DNA of 64,000 nucleotides from contig JAVBLO010000032.1 in assembly GCA_031553415.1 (NCBI GenBank), positions 6,984-70,983 on the forward strand, given 5' to 3'. Shown piece after piece: positions 1 through 8,623 of this stretch (position 1 is its first letter; each line of letters begins with the position of its first letter). Below the pieces are notes generated by a model. That model had not been told where the DNA came from, searched no databases, and was given only the letters and a program-made list of their open reading frames with translations. Both the position numbers and the translations under genes were made by a program. Source of the DNA: JAIRVZ01 sp031553415 (GTDB taxonomy: Bacteria; Bacteroidota; Bacteroidia; Bacteroidales; Azobacteroidaceae).

Positions 1-573
1 TCTGATATAGCTATCATTTGGAGTTCGTTGACTGCCCCAAGTATATTGTATGTATTATTGTTTTGTATATTGGTTGTTACTATATACACTTTATTTGTTT
101 TGCAAAGGAAAAAGAATAATCTGAAAGTCTTGTATGTAACTGTTGCCACTTATGTTGCAATTTTCTTAGTTATGGATGGTATTTTTTTTCCTGCATTTAA
201 AAATGGGGTGAGCATAAAACCTTTTGCAAAGGAAATCAGGGCTTATAACGCCGATCATGAAAGTATTTATGTGGTTAATAACCTGAAGGAATACTCTAAT
301 ATGTATGGAATGAATTTTTACCTGCATAATGACTTCAAAAATTTCGAAAAAGATTTACCTCAGGATGGATTGCTTCTGATAGGAGAGGATGATTATCAAA
401 AATTATATTCCCGTTATTCTGATACATACGAATTTACCTTACTGAAACAAAGTAAAGGGAGAACACGGGATAACGGCCAGGTAATCTCATTGTACTCTAT
501 CCAGAAAAAAACTGCAGATGAAAATGATGGTTTTGAGGTTATTGAAGAAATAATTGAAACACCTGTATTTTAG
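1..573 (+). CDS. Glycosyltransferase family 39-like membrane protein, C-terminal part (5' truncated by window edge)
   Basis: The reading frame is open from base 1, so this is the 3' end of a larger gene; the first in-frame TTG at 28 is not a believable start. About 190 residues are visible: two hydrophobic membrane segments (roughly residues 10-35 and 45-65 of the fragment) followed by a soluble tail of about 120 residues. The transition FFPAFKNGVSIKPFA and the following alpha/beta tail resemble the C-terminal periplasmic portion of ArnT/PMT-type (GT39) lipid-linked sugar transferases of Bacteroidota, which move a sugar from a polyprenyl-phosphate carrier. The family call is by resemblance because the catalytic N-terminal part lies outside the window. 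The stop codon overlaps the convergent gene at 570-884 by 4 nt. Confidence 0.6.
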   Translation, partial: SDIAIIWSSLTAPSILYVLLFCILVVTIYTLFVLQRKKNNLKVLYVTVATYVAIFLVMDGIFFPAFKNGVSIKPFAKEIRAYNADHESIYVVNNLKEYSNMYGMNFYLHNDFKNFEKDLPQDGLLLIGEDDYQKLYSRYSDTYEFTLLKQSKGRTRDNGQVISLYSIQKKTADENDGFEVIEEIIETPVF

Positions 574-884
574 TATTCCATATATAACTGGGTTGCTTCA
601 TCCCATTCGAATTCTGATTTGAAAGGTGAATCCAGAATTTTTTTTAATTGAGGATTCACATCCAATACTTCATCCAAATAAATGGAGATGCTGTTTGAAG
701 GTTCGGAGACATAATCTTCGTCTTCAGTGCCATGCATGAATCTCCAACCACTGTCGATTTTGGTTTCCGGATATTCACGATAACAATAACCAACATGTTT
801 ATTCTCTAAAGCTAATTGCGATATAAATGCATAAAGCTTTATATTTTCAGGTTTTATATCTTGTGCTTCTTCTATTACATCCAT
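570..884 (-). CDS. DUF2185 / Imm33-like small protein
   Basis: This 104-residue soluble acidic protein has no signal peptide. The central stretch with GWRFMHGTEDEDY, followed by a short strand region (SISIYLDEVL), is the hallmark of the DUF2185 family, also called Imm33-like and proposed to include immunity proteins of polymorphic toxin systems. No toxin gene is visible beside it, so an immunity role is inference only; orphan DUF2185 copies are common. It is convergent with the GT39-like gene and overlaps its stop by 4 nt. Confidence 0.7.
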   Translation of the reverse strand: MDVIEEAQDIKPENIKLYAFISQLALENKHVGYCYREYPETKIDSGWRFMHGTEDEDYVSEPSNSISIYLDEVLDVNPQLKKILDSPFKSEFEWDEATQLYMEY

Positions 885-1077
885 TTGTCGTTAGTTTATA
901 AGTTTAATTTCAGGCAATAAAGTTAAAACAAATATTCTGATTATTTCAAAAAATCTTTTGGCAATGAAAATTGCTACCAAAGGATATTAATAACAATGAC
1001 CGGAAGAGAGTAGATGTCGATTGGTATAGAATAGAATAAAATATGTGTAATCTGTGAAATCTGTACGAGGTTTTTAT

Positions 1078-1085
1078 TAAATTTG
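1078..1085 (+). promoter_or_regulatory. Bacteroidota -7 element TAAATTTG before the lytic transglycosylase gene
   Basis: This is a perfect match to TAnnTTTG, 25 nt upstream of the ATG at 1111, giving a predicted leader of about 19 nt. No convincing -33 TTTG is seen at the usual spacing, so confidence is moderate. Confidence 0.5.
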
Positions 1086-1110
1086 GCTTGTTTTTTGAAG
1101 TAATTACAAT

Positions 1111-2082
1111 ATGAAAATATATAAGTATCTGTTAATTGGATTGTGTGCCGTTGTTATTGTCGGCATGTGTTTTTTTCTAACTTCGCTTCAGGCAGGAGAA
1201 AAGGAACACAGAGAGTTTGTTGCTACATATTCATATTCTGTCCCGGTTCCTGATTATGTGGAATTTTGTGGAAAAAAGGTCTATCTGGATCGTTATGATA
1301 TGCACGAGCGTTATGATCGTGAAATTAATGGTTTTACATATTTGCATTCTACCACAATGCTGTTGATTAAACGCGCTAATCGTTATTTTCCCATTATAGA
1401 GCCTATTCTGAAGAAAAATAATATACCGGATGATTTCAAATATCTGGCAGTTATTGAAAGCAGTCTGAATCCGAGGGCTATATCCTCGGCAAAAGCTGTT
1501 GGTTTATGGCAATTTATGTCAGATACGGCAAAAAGATATGGTTTGGAAGTCGGTGACCAGGTGGATGAGCGTTATCATATTGAAAAAGCTACAGAAGCTG
1601 CATGCATGTATCTCAATGAAGCATATCGCAAATATGGTGATTGGGCTTCGGTTGCAGCCTCTTACAATGGTGGAATGGGGCGGATTTCTTCTGAATTGAA
1701 CAACCAGATGGTTGACAATGCTTTCGACCTATTATTGGTAGAAGAAACTTCCCGATATGTTTTCCGCATTATGGCTGCTAAGGAAATATTTAAAAGTCCG
1801 AATAAATACGGATTTATTTTGAAGAAAGAAGATTTGTATCCTACTATCAGAACTAAGCAAATTCAGGTTTCTTACAATATCCCTGATTTGGCGGCATTCG
1901 CCAGACAAAACAATATCACTTATTCCCAACTAAAAGATTTTAATATCTGGCTCAGGGATAGGAGTTTAACGATGTCTCCCAGGAATCCTAAAACATACAC
2001 AATTGATATTCCTCTTGAAGAAGATATGTATTACAGCAGGAATAAGATAAAAGTACACGATAAATATTGGATAGTGAACTGA
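1111..2082 (+). CDS. Membrane-bound lytic murein transglycosylase (GH23, MltD-like)
   Basis: The protein has 323 residues. Residues 8-28 form an N-terminal signal/anchor. The SLT (GH23) catalytic domain spans about residues 90-215; the general acid is Glu116 in the motif VIESSLNP, followed by AVGLWQFM and the ASYNGGMGR motif that lines the muropeptide groove. The C-terminal 70 residues resemble a divergent LysM-like peptidoglycan-binding module (YNIPDLAAFARQNNITYSQL). Family members cleave the MurNAc-GlcNAc bond non-hydrolytically, producing 1,6-anhydro ends, in the periplasm. The gene appears to be monocistronic, with its own -7 promoter element and a convergent glycosyltransferase gene 10 nt downstream. 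Confidence 0.9.
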   Translation: MKIYKYLLIGLCAVVIVGMCFFLTSLQAGEKEHREFVATYSYSVPVPDYVEFCGKKVYLDRYDMHERYDREINGFTYLHSTTMLLIKRANRYFPIIEPILKKNNIPDDFKYLAVIESSLNPRAISSAKAVGLWQFMSDTAKRYGLEVGDQVDERYHIEKATEAACMYLNEAYRKYGDWASVAASYNGGMGRISSELNNQMVDNAFDLLLVEETSRYVFRIMAAKEIFKSPNKYGFILKKEDLYPTIRTKQIQVSYNIPDLAAFARQNNITYSQLKDFNIWLRDRSLTMSPRNPKTYTIDIPLEEDMYYSRNKIKVHDKYWIVN

Positions 2083-2092
2083 AGATAAAACT

Positions 2093-3031
2093 TTATTCGG
2101 GGAAATTATATGTTTCCGATACAATATACTCTGGTCTTTCTTTTACTTCATCGAAAAGGATTCCAATGTATTGCCCTAATACACCAATAGTTAAAAGCTG
2201 AATTCCTCCAAAGAAGATAACAATTATCATGATGGATGTAAATCCGGATTCAGCATTGGTGTATCCGAAAATTTTCCCGAACATATACCATAAGGCTAAA
2301 ACCAATCCGATAGCTACGGCCGTAAATCCTAAACTTGTAGCCATTAACAAAGGTTTTTTAGAGAAATAAAGCAATGCTTTGGAGGCTAAGGCAAACATTC
2401 TTTTTAGTGGATATTTGGTTTCCCCTGCAAAACGTGCTTCCCGTTCATAATAAAAAGGTACCTGCTTGAAACCAACCCATGAAATAAGCCCACGTATATA
2501 TTTCCCTTTTTCTTTCAGCCCATTGAATTCTTTTATAATGTGACTGTCAATCAACCTGAAATCTCCGGTATCTATAGGGAATTTCACTTCAGATAAACGA
2601 TTCAATGTGCGGTAAAAAGTCTTGGCTGACCATAATTTGAATTTGCTTTCTCCAGCTCTTGATTTCCTGACACAATACACCACATTGGCTTTTTCATTTT
2701 CCATTGTTTGCAGCATATCGGGAATCATTTCAGGAGGGTCTTGTAAGTCAGCATCAATGATAATTGCCAAGTCGGCCTGGCAATGGTTAATTCCAGCTGT
2801 GACAGCAGGTTGATGCCCAAAATTGCGTGAAAAATTGATAATTTTAACACACTGGTCTCCTGAAGCAATACTTTTAAGGATTTGAAGTGTATTATCAACA
2901 CTCCCGTCATTGATAAAAATGATAGAAGTAATATAAGACAATCCGTTGATAACGCTTTTCATACGTTCGTAGGTTGTCCGGATAACAGCTTCTTCGTTAT
3001 AACAAGGAATTATGATAGCCAGTGATTTCAT
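2093..3031 (-). CDS. Polyprenyl-phosphate glycosyltransferase, GT2 (GtrB/DPM1-like)
   Basis: The protein has 312 residues. An N-terminal GT-A domain carries IIPCYNEE, INDGSVDNT and the metal/nucleotide-binding IDADLQDPPEM. Two C-terminal membrane helices lie at roughly residues 228-250 and 262-285. This architecture is typical of GtrB and bactoprenol/dolichyl-phosphate sugar synthases, which load a sugar from a nucleotide donor onto undecaprenyl phosphate at the inner face of the membrane. Its start overlaps the stop of the GtrA-like gene by 4 nt (ATGA), implying translational coupling and joint function as loader and flippase. The sugar cannot be told from sequence. Confidence 0.85.
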   Translation of the reverse strand: MKSLAIIIPCYNEEAVIRTTYERMKSVINGLSYITSIIFINDGSVDNTLQILKSIASGDQCVKIINFSRNFGHQPAVTAGINHCQADLAIIIDADLQDPPEMIPDMLQTMENEKANVVYCVRKSRAGESKFKLWSAKTFYRTLNRLSEVKFPIDTGDFRLIDSHIIKEFNGLKEKGKYIRGLISWVGFKQVPFYYEREARFAGETKYPLKRMFALASKALLYFSKKPLLMATSLGFTAVAIGLVLALWYMFGKIFGYTNAESGFTSIMIIVIFFGGIQLLTIGVLGQYIGILFDEVKERPEYIVSETYNFPE

Positions 3032-3444
3032 ATATTCTGGAGATTATCCGGTTTTACTTTGAACGTAAAATATTTGTTGAGCAGGAAATTAATTCCTGTA
3101 TAAACAACCATGCCAAGTAAAGTGGTATATGATTCTTTTAAGTCAGTGTATTTTTCAAGCAATAAAAGAAAGCCAAGCTGGATTACATAACATATTAAAA
3201 AAGCTATCAGGAACTTCACAAATTCTTTTTTCCAGTCATCATGCGCTTTGAAAGTCCACGACCGGTTAAGTATAAAACTATTGATAAAACCTGCTATATA
3301 ACCTGTTGCATTGGCGATAACTAAAGGTGTTCCTAATACAGCCCTCATTAACCAGATAACAACCAAAGTCAAGAGCGTATTTAAAACACCGACAATTCCA
3401 TATTTAAAAACCTCAATAAAAAAATTTTTATTCATCAAGTTCAA
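3028..3444 (-). CDS. GtrA-like membrane protein
   Basis: The protein has 138 residues and four predicted transmembrane helices (about 12-32, 40-60, 78-98, 108-128). The segment YGIVGVLNTLLTL near the N terminus and AGFINSFILNRSWTF are typical of the GtrA family (PF04138), thought to flip lipid-linked monosaccharides. It overlaps the downstream GT2 gene by 4 nt. The partner that would use the flipped sugar could be the GT39-like gene at the window start, but this is inference. Confidence 0.85.
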   Translation of the reverse strand: MNLMNKNFFIEVFKYGIVGVLNTLLTLVVIWLMRAVLGTPLVIANATGYIAGFINSFILNRSWTFKAHDDWKKEFVKFLIAFLICYVIQLGFLLLLEKYTDLKESYTTLLGMVVYTGINFLLNKYFTFKVKPDNLQNI

Positions 3445-3453
3445 ACTACAGGA

Positions 3454-4173
3454 TTAACCCCTTTCCAATTCTTTTTTGATGTCTTCTTCATCAAAAACTT
3501 TAACATTGGTAATAATAAAACTGCGGTCAATGAAATCGCCATATTGATTGCATTCTATAATGGCATTCTCCAATATATTTTTAATGTTGGATTTTATGTT
3601 TATCAAAAAGACTATACAGAAATAATTTTCCGAAACTTCTAAATTCTCAACATTCCCATGAGCTTCATGGATGGCGAAAGGAATTTCTTTTTCAATTAGT
3701 TGGATTTGATATGGCGAAAAAGGCAGCAAATCTTTCGATTTAAAAAATGAGAAAAACCTCAACATATCGCCTTTACCACCTAGTCCTGTAGAGATAAAAA
3801 TATGCTTTTCTTCTGAAAATTCAGATTCTAATATCATTTTTGCCTGCAAGAAAGACAATCCTGCCCAATCTTTCAACTCTTCTGCCGGATGTTGGGAGTA
3901 AGTTTCCAGAACCCTGTATGCCTTGACATCACCGGAAATAGCTAATGCTACCATTGCAAGCTTCTTTTCTTCATCTGAAGTTTCTGGATTATGAAGAATA
4001 TCGGTAGCTTCTTCAATGGTAGGTTTGTTTTCATCTTTCCGTATATCCTCCGAATAATGAAAATACTTCATTTGCGTTTCAACAGGAACACTTGTTTCTA
4101 AAATATGAAATTGCCCTTGCACATTTTCGAGCGATTCCTGGAATTGTTTATATCTATCGTCGTCGTTTGCCAT
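3454..4173 (-). CDS. Conserved hypothetical protein with HEAT-like helical middle
   Basis: I do not recognise a named family. The frame is open to 4185, but that start would be TTG; the ATG at 4173 (MANDDDRYKQ) is preferred because it lies 2 nt after the stop of the upstream glycosyltransferase gene, with GGCGG just before it, giving 239 residues. No signal peptide or membrane segment is seen. Residues about 50-115 are helical and resemble HEAT-type repeats (SDEEKKLAMVALAISGDVKAYRVLE). The C-terminal 120 residues look alpha/beta, with hydrophobic strands. It lies in an apparent operon with GT2 and gtrA-like genes, so it may serve the same envelope pathway, but no function is assigned. Confidence 0.7.
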   Translation of the reverse strand: MANDDDRYKQFQESLENVQGQFHILETSVPVETQMKYFHYSEDIRKDENKPTIEEATDILHNPETSDEEKKLAMVALAISGDVKAYRVLETYSQHPAEELKDWAGLSFLQAKMILESEFSEEKHIFISTGLGGKGDMLRFFSFFKSKDLLPFSPYQIQLIEKEIPFAIHEAHGNVENLEVSENYFCIVFLINIKSNIKNILENAIIECNQYGDFIDRSFIITNVKVFDEEDIKKELERG

Positions 4174-4175
4174 AA

Positions 4176-5339
4176 TTACCGCCAAATATAATCATTCTTC
4201 CCTTTGAATACCCTATAAAAATAAAAATAAATATTAAAAGCGGGCTGCAACAAGTCAAACAAAAACAATGAAGGGCCGAAAGGTTTCATTAAGAGCATTT
4301 TGGCAGACTTGTTAATTATTAAGTATTGTGTAAGGAATTTAATGACAAACAAAAATACTGCTATAGCCGGAATATAAATGGTATTCCAATAAAGGATGCA
4401 GATAGCAATAACTAACCCCCAGAATAAGAACCGGGAGATAAATTCAAATCTCCATAAACCAACTTCATATCCTTTATAAAAACTTTGAGTAACTTCCCTG
4501 CAAATTTTGATATCTTTCCAGATTTTATAAGATTCTATGTTAGTCTGAGTAATTGACTCTTGGGAGATTTCAATTTGTGTATTTGTTTCATTTACAGACT
4601 CATTGACAAATAAATCATCCTCACCAGATTGCAGGTTCAACCATTTCGAAAAACCTTTTTTTGAGAAAAAAAGGTCTTTCTTGTATGCCAGATTATTTCC
4701 AATACCCATATAAGGTCGTCTTGAAATGGCTCTGGATAGATATTTTAATCCGGTAAGTAAATTATCAAATCCGGCTAACCCTGAAATAAATCCGAAGCGA
4801 TTGAAACGGCTGAAACCTAATACAAATTCTGTTTTTTCATCGAAATTTCGTACCATGGATTTAATCCAGTCTTTGCTTAAGGGCTGACTATTGGCTTCCG
4901 TAAACAACAAAATATCATGTTTTGCGGCCTTAATACCTACAGTCAGCGCTAATTTTTTATGGCTTATATTTTTAGAGTCACCAGGGATATGTGTTTTATA
5001 TAAGTTTTTATACTTTTGTTCCAATTCACCAAGCACATCTTCACTTTCATCAGTAGAACCATCATTCACCACAATTACTTCAAAATTTCCATAATCCTGT
5101 TCCAGTATTGAGGGTAAAAATTCCGACAGGTTCAGAGATTCATTTTTTGCCGCAATAATGACTGAGACTCCCGGAAAAGAGCTTATAACGGACTTCGTTA
5201 TTTTGTTTTTCCTGATTTTATTTTGATAAGACAATGGCTTTGCAAAGAAAAATAGGTAGTAGGAAATTTCTATGAGGAAGCATAAAGCCAAGCTGCCCAT
5301 TAAAACTAAATCGGTAGTATTTAATGAAGTAATATCCAT
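4176..5339 (-). CDS. Membrane-anchored glycosyltransferase family 2
   Basis: The protein has 387 residues. One N-terminal membrane helix (about residues 12-34) precedes a GT-A domain with VSVIIAAKNE, VVNDGSTDES and a TEANSQP segment in the DXD region. Two or three C-terminal helices (about 300-365) follow, as in processive or membrane GT2 enzymes. The acceptor is unknown. It is 14 nt downstream of lysA and may be read from the lysC-lysA transcript, although it is functionally unrelated to lysine synthesis. Confidence 0.8.
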   Translation of the reverse strand: MDITSLNTTDLVLMGSLALCFLIEISYYLFFFAKPLSYQNKIRKNKITKSVISSFPGVSVIIAAKNESLNLSEFLPSILEQDYGNFEVIVVNDGSTDESEDVLGELEQKYKNLYKTHIPGDSKNISHKKLALTVGIKAAKHDILLFTEANSQPLSKDWIKSMVRNFDEKTEFVLGFSRFNRFGFISGLAGFDNLLTGLKYLSRAISRRPYMGIGNNLAYKKDLFFSKKGFSKWLNLQSGEDDLFVNESVNETNTQIEISQESITQTNIESYKIWKDIKICREVTQSFYKGYEVGLWRFEFISRFLFWGLVIAICILYWNTIYIPAIAVFLFVIKFLTQYLIINKSAKMLLMKPFGPSLFLFDLLQPAFNIYFYFYRVFKGKNDYIWR

Positions 5340-5353
5340 TTCATTTTAGGATT

Positions 5354-6508
5354 TTAAATTGAGTCTGAAAAATAAACTTTAGGAAGTTTACGGCAATTGT
5401 ATTGGGATGCCATTATTTCACCGTATGCCCCGGCAGAGCGTAATGCATATAAATCTCCTCTTTTTGTACGGTTCAAATCCCTGGCTTTTGCAAAACAATC
5501 TGACGATTCACATATCGGACCCACAACATCATAAGTTTCAGTGAGTTCGTCGGATGTTATATTTTCAATTTTATGGTAAGCTCCATATAAAGCCGGACGA
5601 ATTAATTCTGTAAACCCGGCATCTAAAATGACAAATTTTTTACTGGTACCTTCCTTCACGTACAAAACATTTGAGATTAAAGAGCCACATTGGCCTACAA
5701 TTGAACGCCCTGGTTCAAAGTGCATTTGCTGGTTGCTTTGAAGCTTTATATGTTTATGGAAAATTTCAAAATATGTTTTGAAATCAGGAATCGAATTGCG
5801 ATTAGGATGTTCATAATCGATGCCTAAACCACCTCCAAAATTGAGATGTTCTATCAAAATTTGTCTTCTTGACAGTTGTGCTTGTATTTCAGTAACACGG
5901 GCACATAACGCTTTGAAAGAGGTTAAATCGGTTATTTGAGAACCTATATGAAAGTGAATGCCGATTAGTTTTATGTTTGGTAATGTTTGCATTACATCCA
6001 AAACTTCCTCTAATTGGCTTAAATTGATACCGAATTTATTTTCTTTCAATCCTGTTGTGATGTAATGGTGTGTATTGGCATCTACGTCAGGATTGATTCT
6101 TAAGGCGACAGAAGCGTTTTTTTTCTTGGCCCAGGCTAATTCGTCTATAACCCTTAATTCTTCAATTGATTCAGCGTTAAAACAAAAAATATCATTGTCT
6201 AAACCAAAGTTAATTTCCCAGTCAGCTTTTCCCACACCGGCAAAAACGATCTTACTGGCAGGAAATCCTGCGTCTAATGCAGCTTGAATTTCCCCTCCAC
6301 TTACGCAATCAGCGCCAAGTCCATATTCCCTGATAATAGATAAGATACGTGAATTGGCATTTGCTTTGGTTGCATAATGTACGTGAAAATTATACTTTTC
6401 GGCTTCAGTTTTTACAGTTTCCAATGTTTTCCGTAAAACATCAACATCATAATAATAAAAGGGAGTTTCTAATGATCTGAATTTTTCGATGGGAAAATTG
6501 CCTTTCAT
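5354..6508 (-). CDS. lysA: Diaminopimelate decarboxylase
   Basis: The protein has 384 residues and is a fold-type III PLP enzyme converting meso-diaminopimelate to L-lysine and CO2. The PLP lysine is Lys48 in HYATKANANS. The GGGLGIDY glycine loop, HIGSQI, the phosphate-binding EPGRSIVG and the PICESSDCF catalytic cysteine motif are all present. The length is normal for the Bacteroidota form. It begins 1 nt after the aspartokinase stop, so the two lysine-pathway genes are co-transcribed. Confidence 0.96.
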   Translation of the reverse strand: MKGNFPIEKFRSLETPFYYYDVDVLRKTLETVKTEAEKYNFHVHYATKANANSRILSIIREYGLGADCVSGGEIQAALDAGFPASKIVFAGVGKADWEINFGLDNDIFCFNAESIEELRVIDELAWAKKKNASVALRINPDVDANTHHYITTGLKENKFGINLSQLEEVLDVMQTLPNIKLIGIHFHIGSQITDLTSFKALCARVTEIQAQLSRRQILIEHLNFGGGLGIDYEHPNRNSIPDFKTYFEIFHKHIKLQSNQQMHFEPGRSIVGQCGSLISNVLYVKEGTSKKFVILDAGFTELIRPALYGAYHKIENITSDELTETYDVVGPICESSDCFAKARDLNRTKRGDLYALRSAGAYGEIMASQYNCRKLPKVYFSDSI

Positions 6509-6509
6509 C

Positions 6510-7820
6510 CTAAAATAATTTATCGCTTAATGCTTGTAATGCTCTTTTTTTGTCTTCTGATTTGACTAAGAATGAAATATTGTAATTGCTACCGCCATAA
6601 GAAACCATTCTGAGAGGGATGTCTTTTAAAGCTTCAACAGCTTTAGAGGCAAATCCCAAATTGGAAGGTTCCAAATCTCCGACTACACATACAATAGTCA
6701 TAACACTGTCGACAGTAACAGTGCCGTATTTTTTCAGGTCATCAATGATTTCCTGTAAATGTTTTGTTTTATCGATAGTAACAGAAACACCTACTTCTGA
6801 AGTTGTTACCATGTCGATAGGAGTCTGATAACTTTCAAAGATTTCAAATACTTTGCGTAAAAATCCATGAGCTAACAACATGCGTCCTGACTTGATTTTT
6901 ATGGCAGAAATACCATCTTTTGCAGCAACAGCTTTGATTTTTCCCTTTTCCATTTGATTCGAAATCAATGTGCCGGGAGCTTCCGGTTGCATTGTATTTA
7001 ACAAACGAACGGGGATATTGTTTAGTTTTGCGGGTTGGATACATGTCGGATGTAAAATTTTTGCTCCGAAATAAGCCAGTTCCGCAGCTTCTTCAAATTG
7101 AAGGTTGCGTACAGGAGAAGTATTGGTTACATATCTTGGATCATTATTGTGCATACCATCAATGTCTGTCCATATCTGTATCTCTTCTGCGTTTACAGCA
7201 GCTCCGATAAGGGAAGCGCTGTAATCACTTCCGCCTCTCAGTAAATTATCAATTTCTCCGTATGCATTCCTGCAAATATACCCTTGAGTAACAAATACAT
7301 CTGCATCCGAATATTTTTCCAATTGCAGGAATAGTTTTTCTTTTATGTAAACGGGATCAGGTTCTGCATTTTTGTCAGTCCTCATATATTCCAAAGCTGG
7401 CATCAGACATGATTTTACGCCTAATTCCCTTAGGTATAATTCCATCATGGCAGAAGACATCAATTCTCCCTGTGCCAGGATTACTTTTTCTTCAAATAAA
7501 GTAAAAAGGTCTTTAGTGTAAGAGCGAATATAATCAAAGTGGGAAGTAAGCATTTCTTTCGCCTTATTCCTGTATTCTTCAGAAGAATATAATTCATTGG
7601 CGTAGCTATAATAGCTACTTTCCAACTGGTTAATAATCTCATTAGCTCCGTCCGGATTCTTTTTATACAGGTAATCCGAAATTTCAATTAAAGTATTGGT
7701 CGTTCCTGATAATGCTGATAATACAACAATGTCTTTCTTTCCCGAACAAATCAGCCGGGCAACACTTTTCATCCTTGAAGCAGAACCAATAGATGTTCCT
7801 CCGAATTTTAGTACTTTCAT
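6510..7820 (-). CDS. lysC: Aspartate kinase (monofunctional, two ACT domains)
   Basis: The protein has 436 residues. It phosphorylates L-aspartate, the first step toward lysine, threonine and methionine. The N-terminal amino-acid kinase domain begins with LKFGGTSIGSA and contains TQGYICRN, RGGSDYSASL and WTDIDGMHNNDPR. From about residue 300 two ACT domains follow (IKIKSGRML and VVGDLEPSN regions), usually the feedback-inhibitor site. It is monofunctional, with no homoserine dehydrogenase fused. It is cotranscribed with lysA. A promoter element at 7924-7931 and a heptad inverted repeat lie in its leader. Confidence 0.95.
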   Translation of the reverse strand: MKVLKFGGTSIGSASRMKSVARLICSGKKDIVVLSALSGTTNTLIEISDYLYKKNPDGANEIINQLESSYYSYANELYSSEEYRNKAKEMLTSHFDYIRSYTKDLFTLFEEKVILAQGELMSSAMMELYLRELGVKSCLMPALEYMRTDKNAEPDPVYIKEKLFLQLEKYSDADVFVTQGYICRNAYGEIDNLLRGGSDYSASLIGAAVNAEEIQIWTDIDGMHNNDPRYVTNTSPVRNLQFEEAAELAYFGAKILHPTCIQPAKLNNIPVRLLNTMQPEAPGTLISNQMEKGKIKAVAAKDGISAIKIKSGRMLLAHGFLRKVFEIFESYQTPIDMVTTSEVGVSVTIDKTKHLQEIIDDLKKYGTVTVDSVMTIVCVVGDLEPSNLGFASKAVEALKDIPLRMVSYGGSNYNISFLVKSEDKKRALQALSDKLF

Positions 7821-7826
7821 TTTTTT

Positions 7827-7914
7827 TAGAAGTTAGAAATTAGAATTTAGAAGTTGGAAGTAAGACGTGGAAACATTCTTCTCACTTCTCACTTTTCACT
7901 TCTCACTTCTCTTA
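7827..7914. repeat. Intergenic inverted repeat with heptad-repeat arms (lysC leader)
   Basis: The left part, 7827-7864, is a run of degenerate 7-nt units TTAGAAG, TTAGAAA, TTAGAAT, TTAGAAG, TTGGAAG. The right part, 7876-7914, is a run of TTCTCAC-type heptads. The two runs are imperfect reverse complements and would fold into a long A/U-rich hairpin in the lysC leader. It is not coding and has no poly-U tail like a standard terminator. Confidence 0.8.
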
Positions 7915-7923
7915 TTTAGCTTG

Positions 7924-7931
7924 CAAAGTTA
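7924..7931 (-). promoter_or_regulatory. Bacteroidota -7 element TAACTTTG for lysC
   Basis: On the minus strand this is a perfect TAnnTTTG, just downstream of the ftsE stop. A transcript starting about 7 nt later would have a leader near 97 nt holding the heptad inverted repeat. No clear -33 box is visible. Confidence 0.55.
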
Positions 7932-7948
7932 GCAAAATAAAATAAAAA

Positions 7949-8623
7949 TTACATTTCGAAATCGGAAAATGTTCCATTATGACATTTCTTTACTTTCCCT
8001 GGAAACATATTGACAAGTTGGTAGTTGTGGGTTGACATAATCACCGCAGTTCCTTTGTCGCAAATATCATGTAATAGTTGAAGGATTTTTTTGCTTGTTT
8101 CCGGATCCAAATTCCCTGTTGGTTCATCTGCCAAAATGATTTTAGGAGAATTCAACAGTGCACGTGCAATTACAATACGTTGCTGTTCGCCTCCTGAAAG
8201 CTCGTTAGGAAATTTGTATCCTTTATTTTCCATGCCCACTTGTTCAAGAACTTCCTTGATACGCGCTTCAATATTCAAATTATTTTTCCAGCCGGTTGCT
8301 TTCAAAACAAATTTAAGGTTGTCTTCAACAGAACGGTCAGTCAATAGTTGAAAATCCTGAAAAACAATACCCAATTGCCTTCTCAAATAAGGAATCTGTT
8401 TTCGTTTGATTCTGCTTAGATTATAATCAAATACAAATCCTTCACCATTTGCTAAAGGCATTTCGCAATAAATGGTTTTTAAAAGAGAACTTTTCCCTGA
8501 GCCGACTTTACCAATTATATACAAAAATTCCCCTTTGTTTAATTCAAAATACACATCATGAAGGATGACATTTTCATCCCTGCGGATTTCTACATTTTCG
8601 TAATGAATCAGTGTATTGTCCAT
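7949..8623 (-). CDS. ftsE: FtsE-like ABC transporter ATP-binding protein
   Basis: The protein has 224 residues forming a single ABC ATPase domain: Walker A GKVGSGKSS, Q-loop FQDFQLL, signature LSGGEQQR, Walker B IILADEPTG and switch His in STHNY. The length and the PYLRRQLGIVFQDFQLL segment fit FtsE, which with FtsX regulates septal peptidoglycan hydrolysis. No ftsX is present in the window, so the partner must be elsewhere. Its ATG overlaps the hisIE stop by 1 nt (TAATG), so it is translationally coupled to a histidine gene. Confidence 0.85.
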   Translation of the reverse strand: MDNTLIHYENVEIRRDENVILHDVYFELNKGEFLYIIGKVGSGKSSLLKTIYCEMPLANGEGFVFDYNLSRIKRKQIPYLRRQLGIVFQDFQLLTDRSVEDNLKFVLKATGWKNNLNIEARIKEVLEQVGMENKGYKFPNELSGGEQQRIVIARALLNSPKIILADEPTGNLDPETSKKILQLLHDICDKGTAVIMSTHNYQLVNMFPGKVKKCHNGTFSDFEM

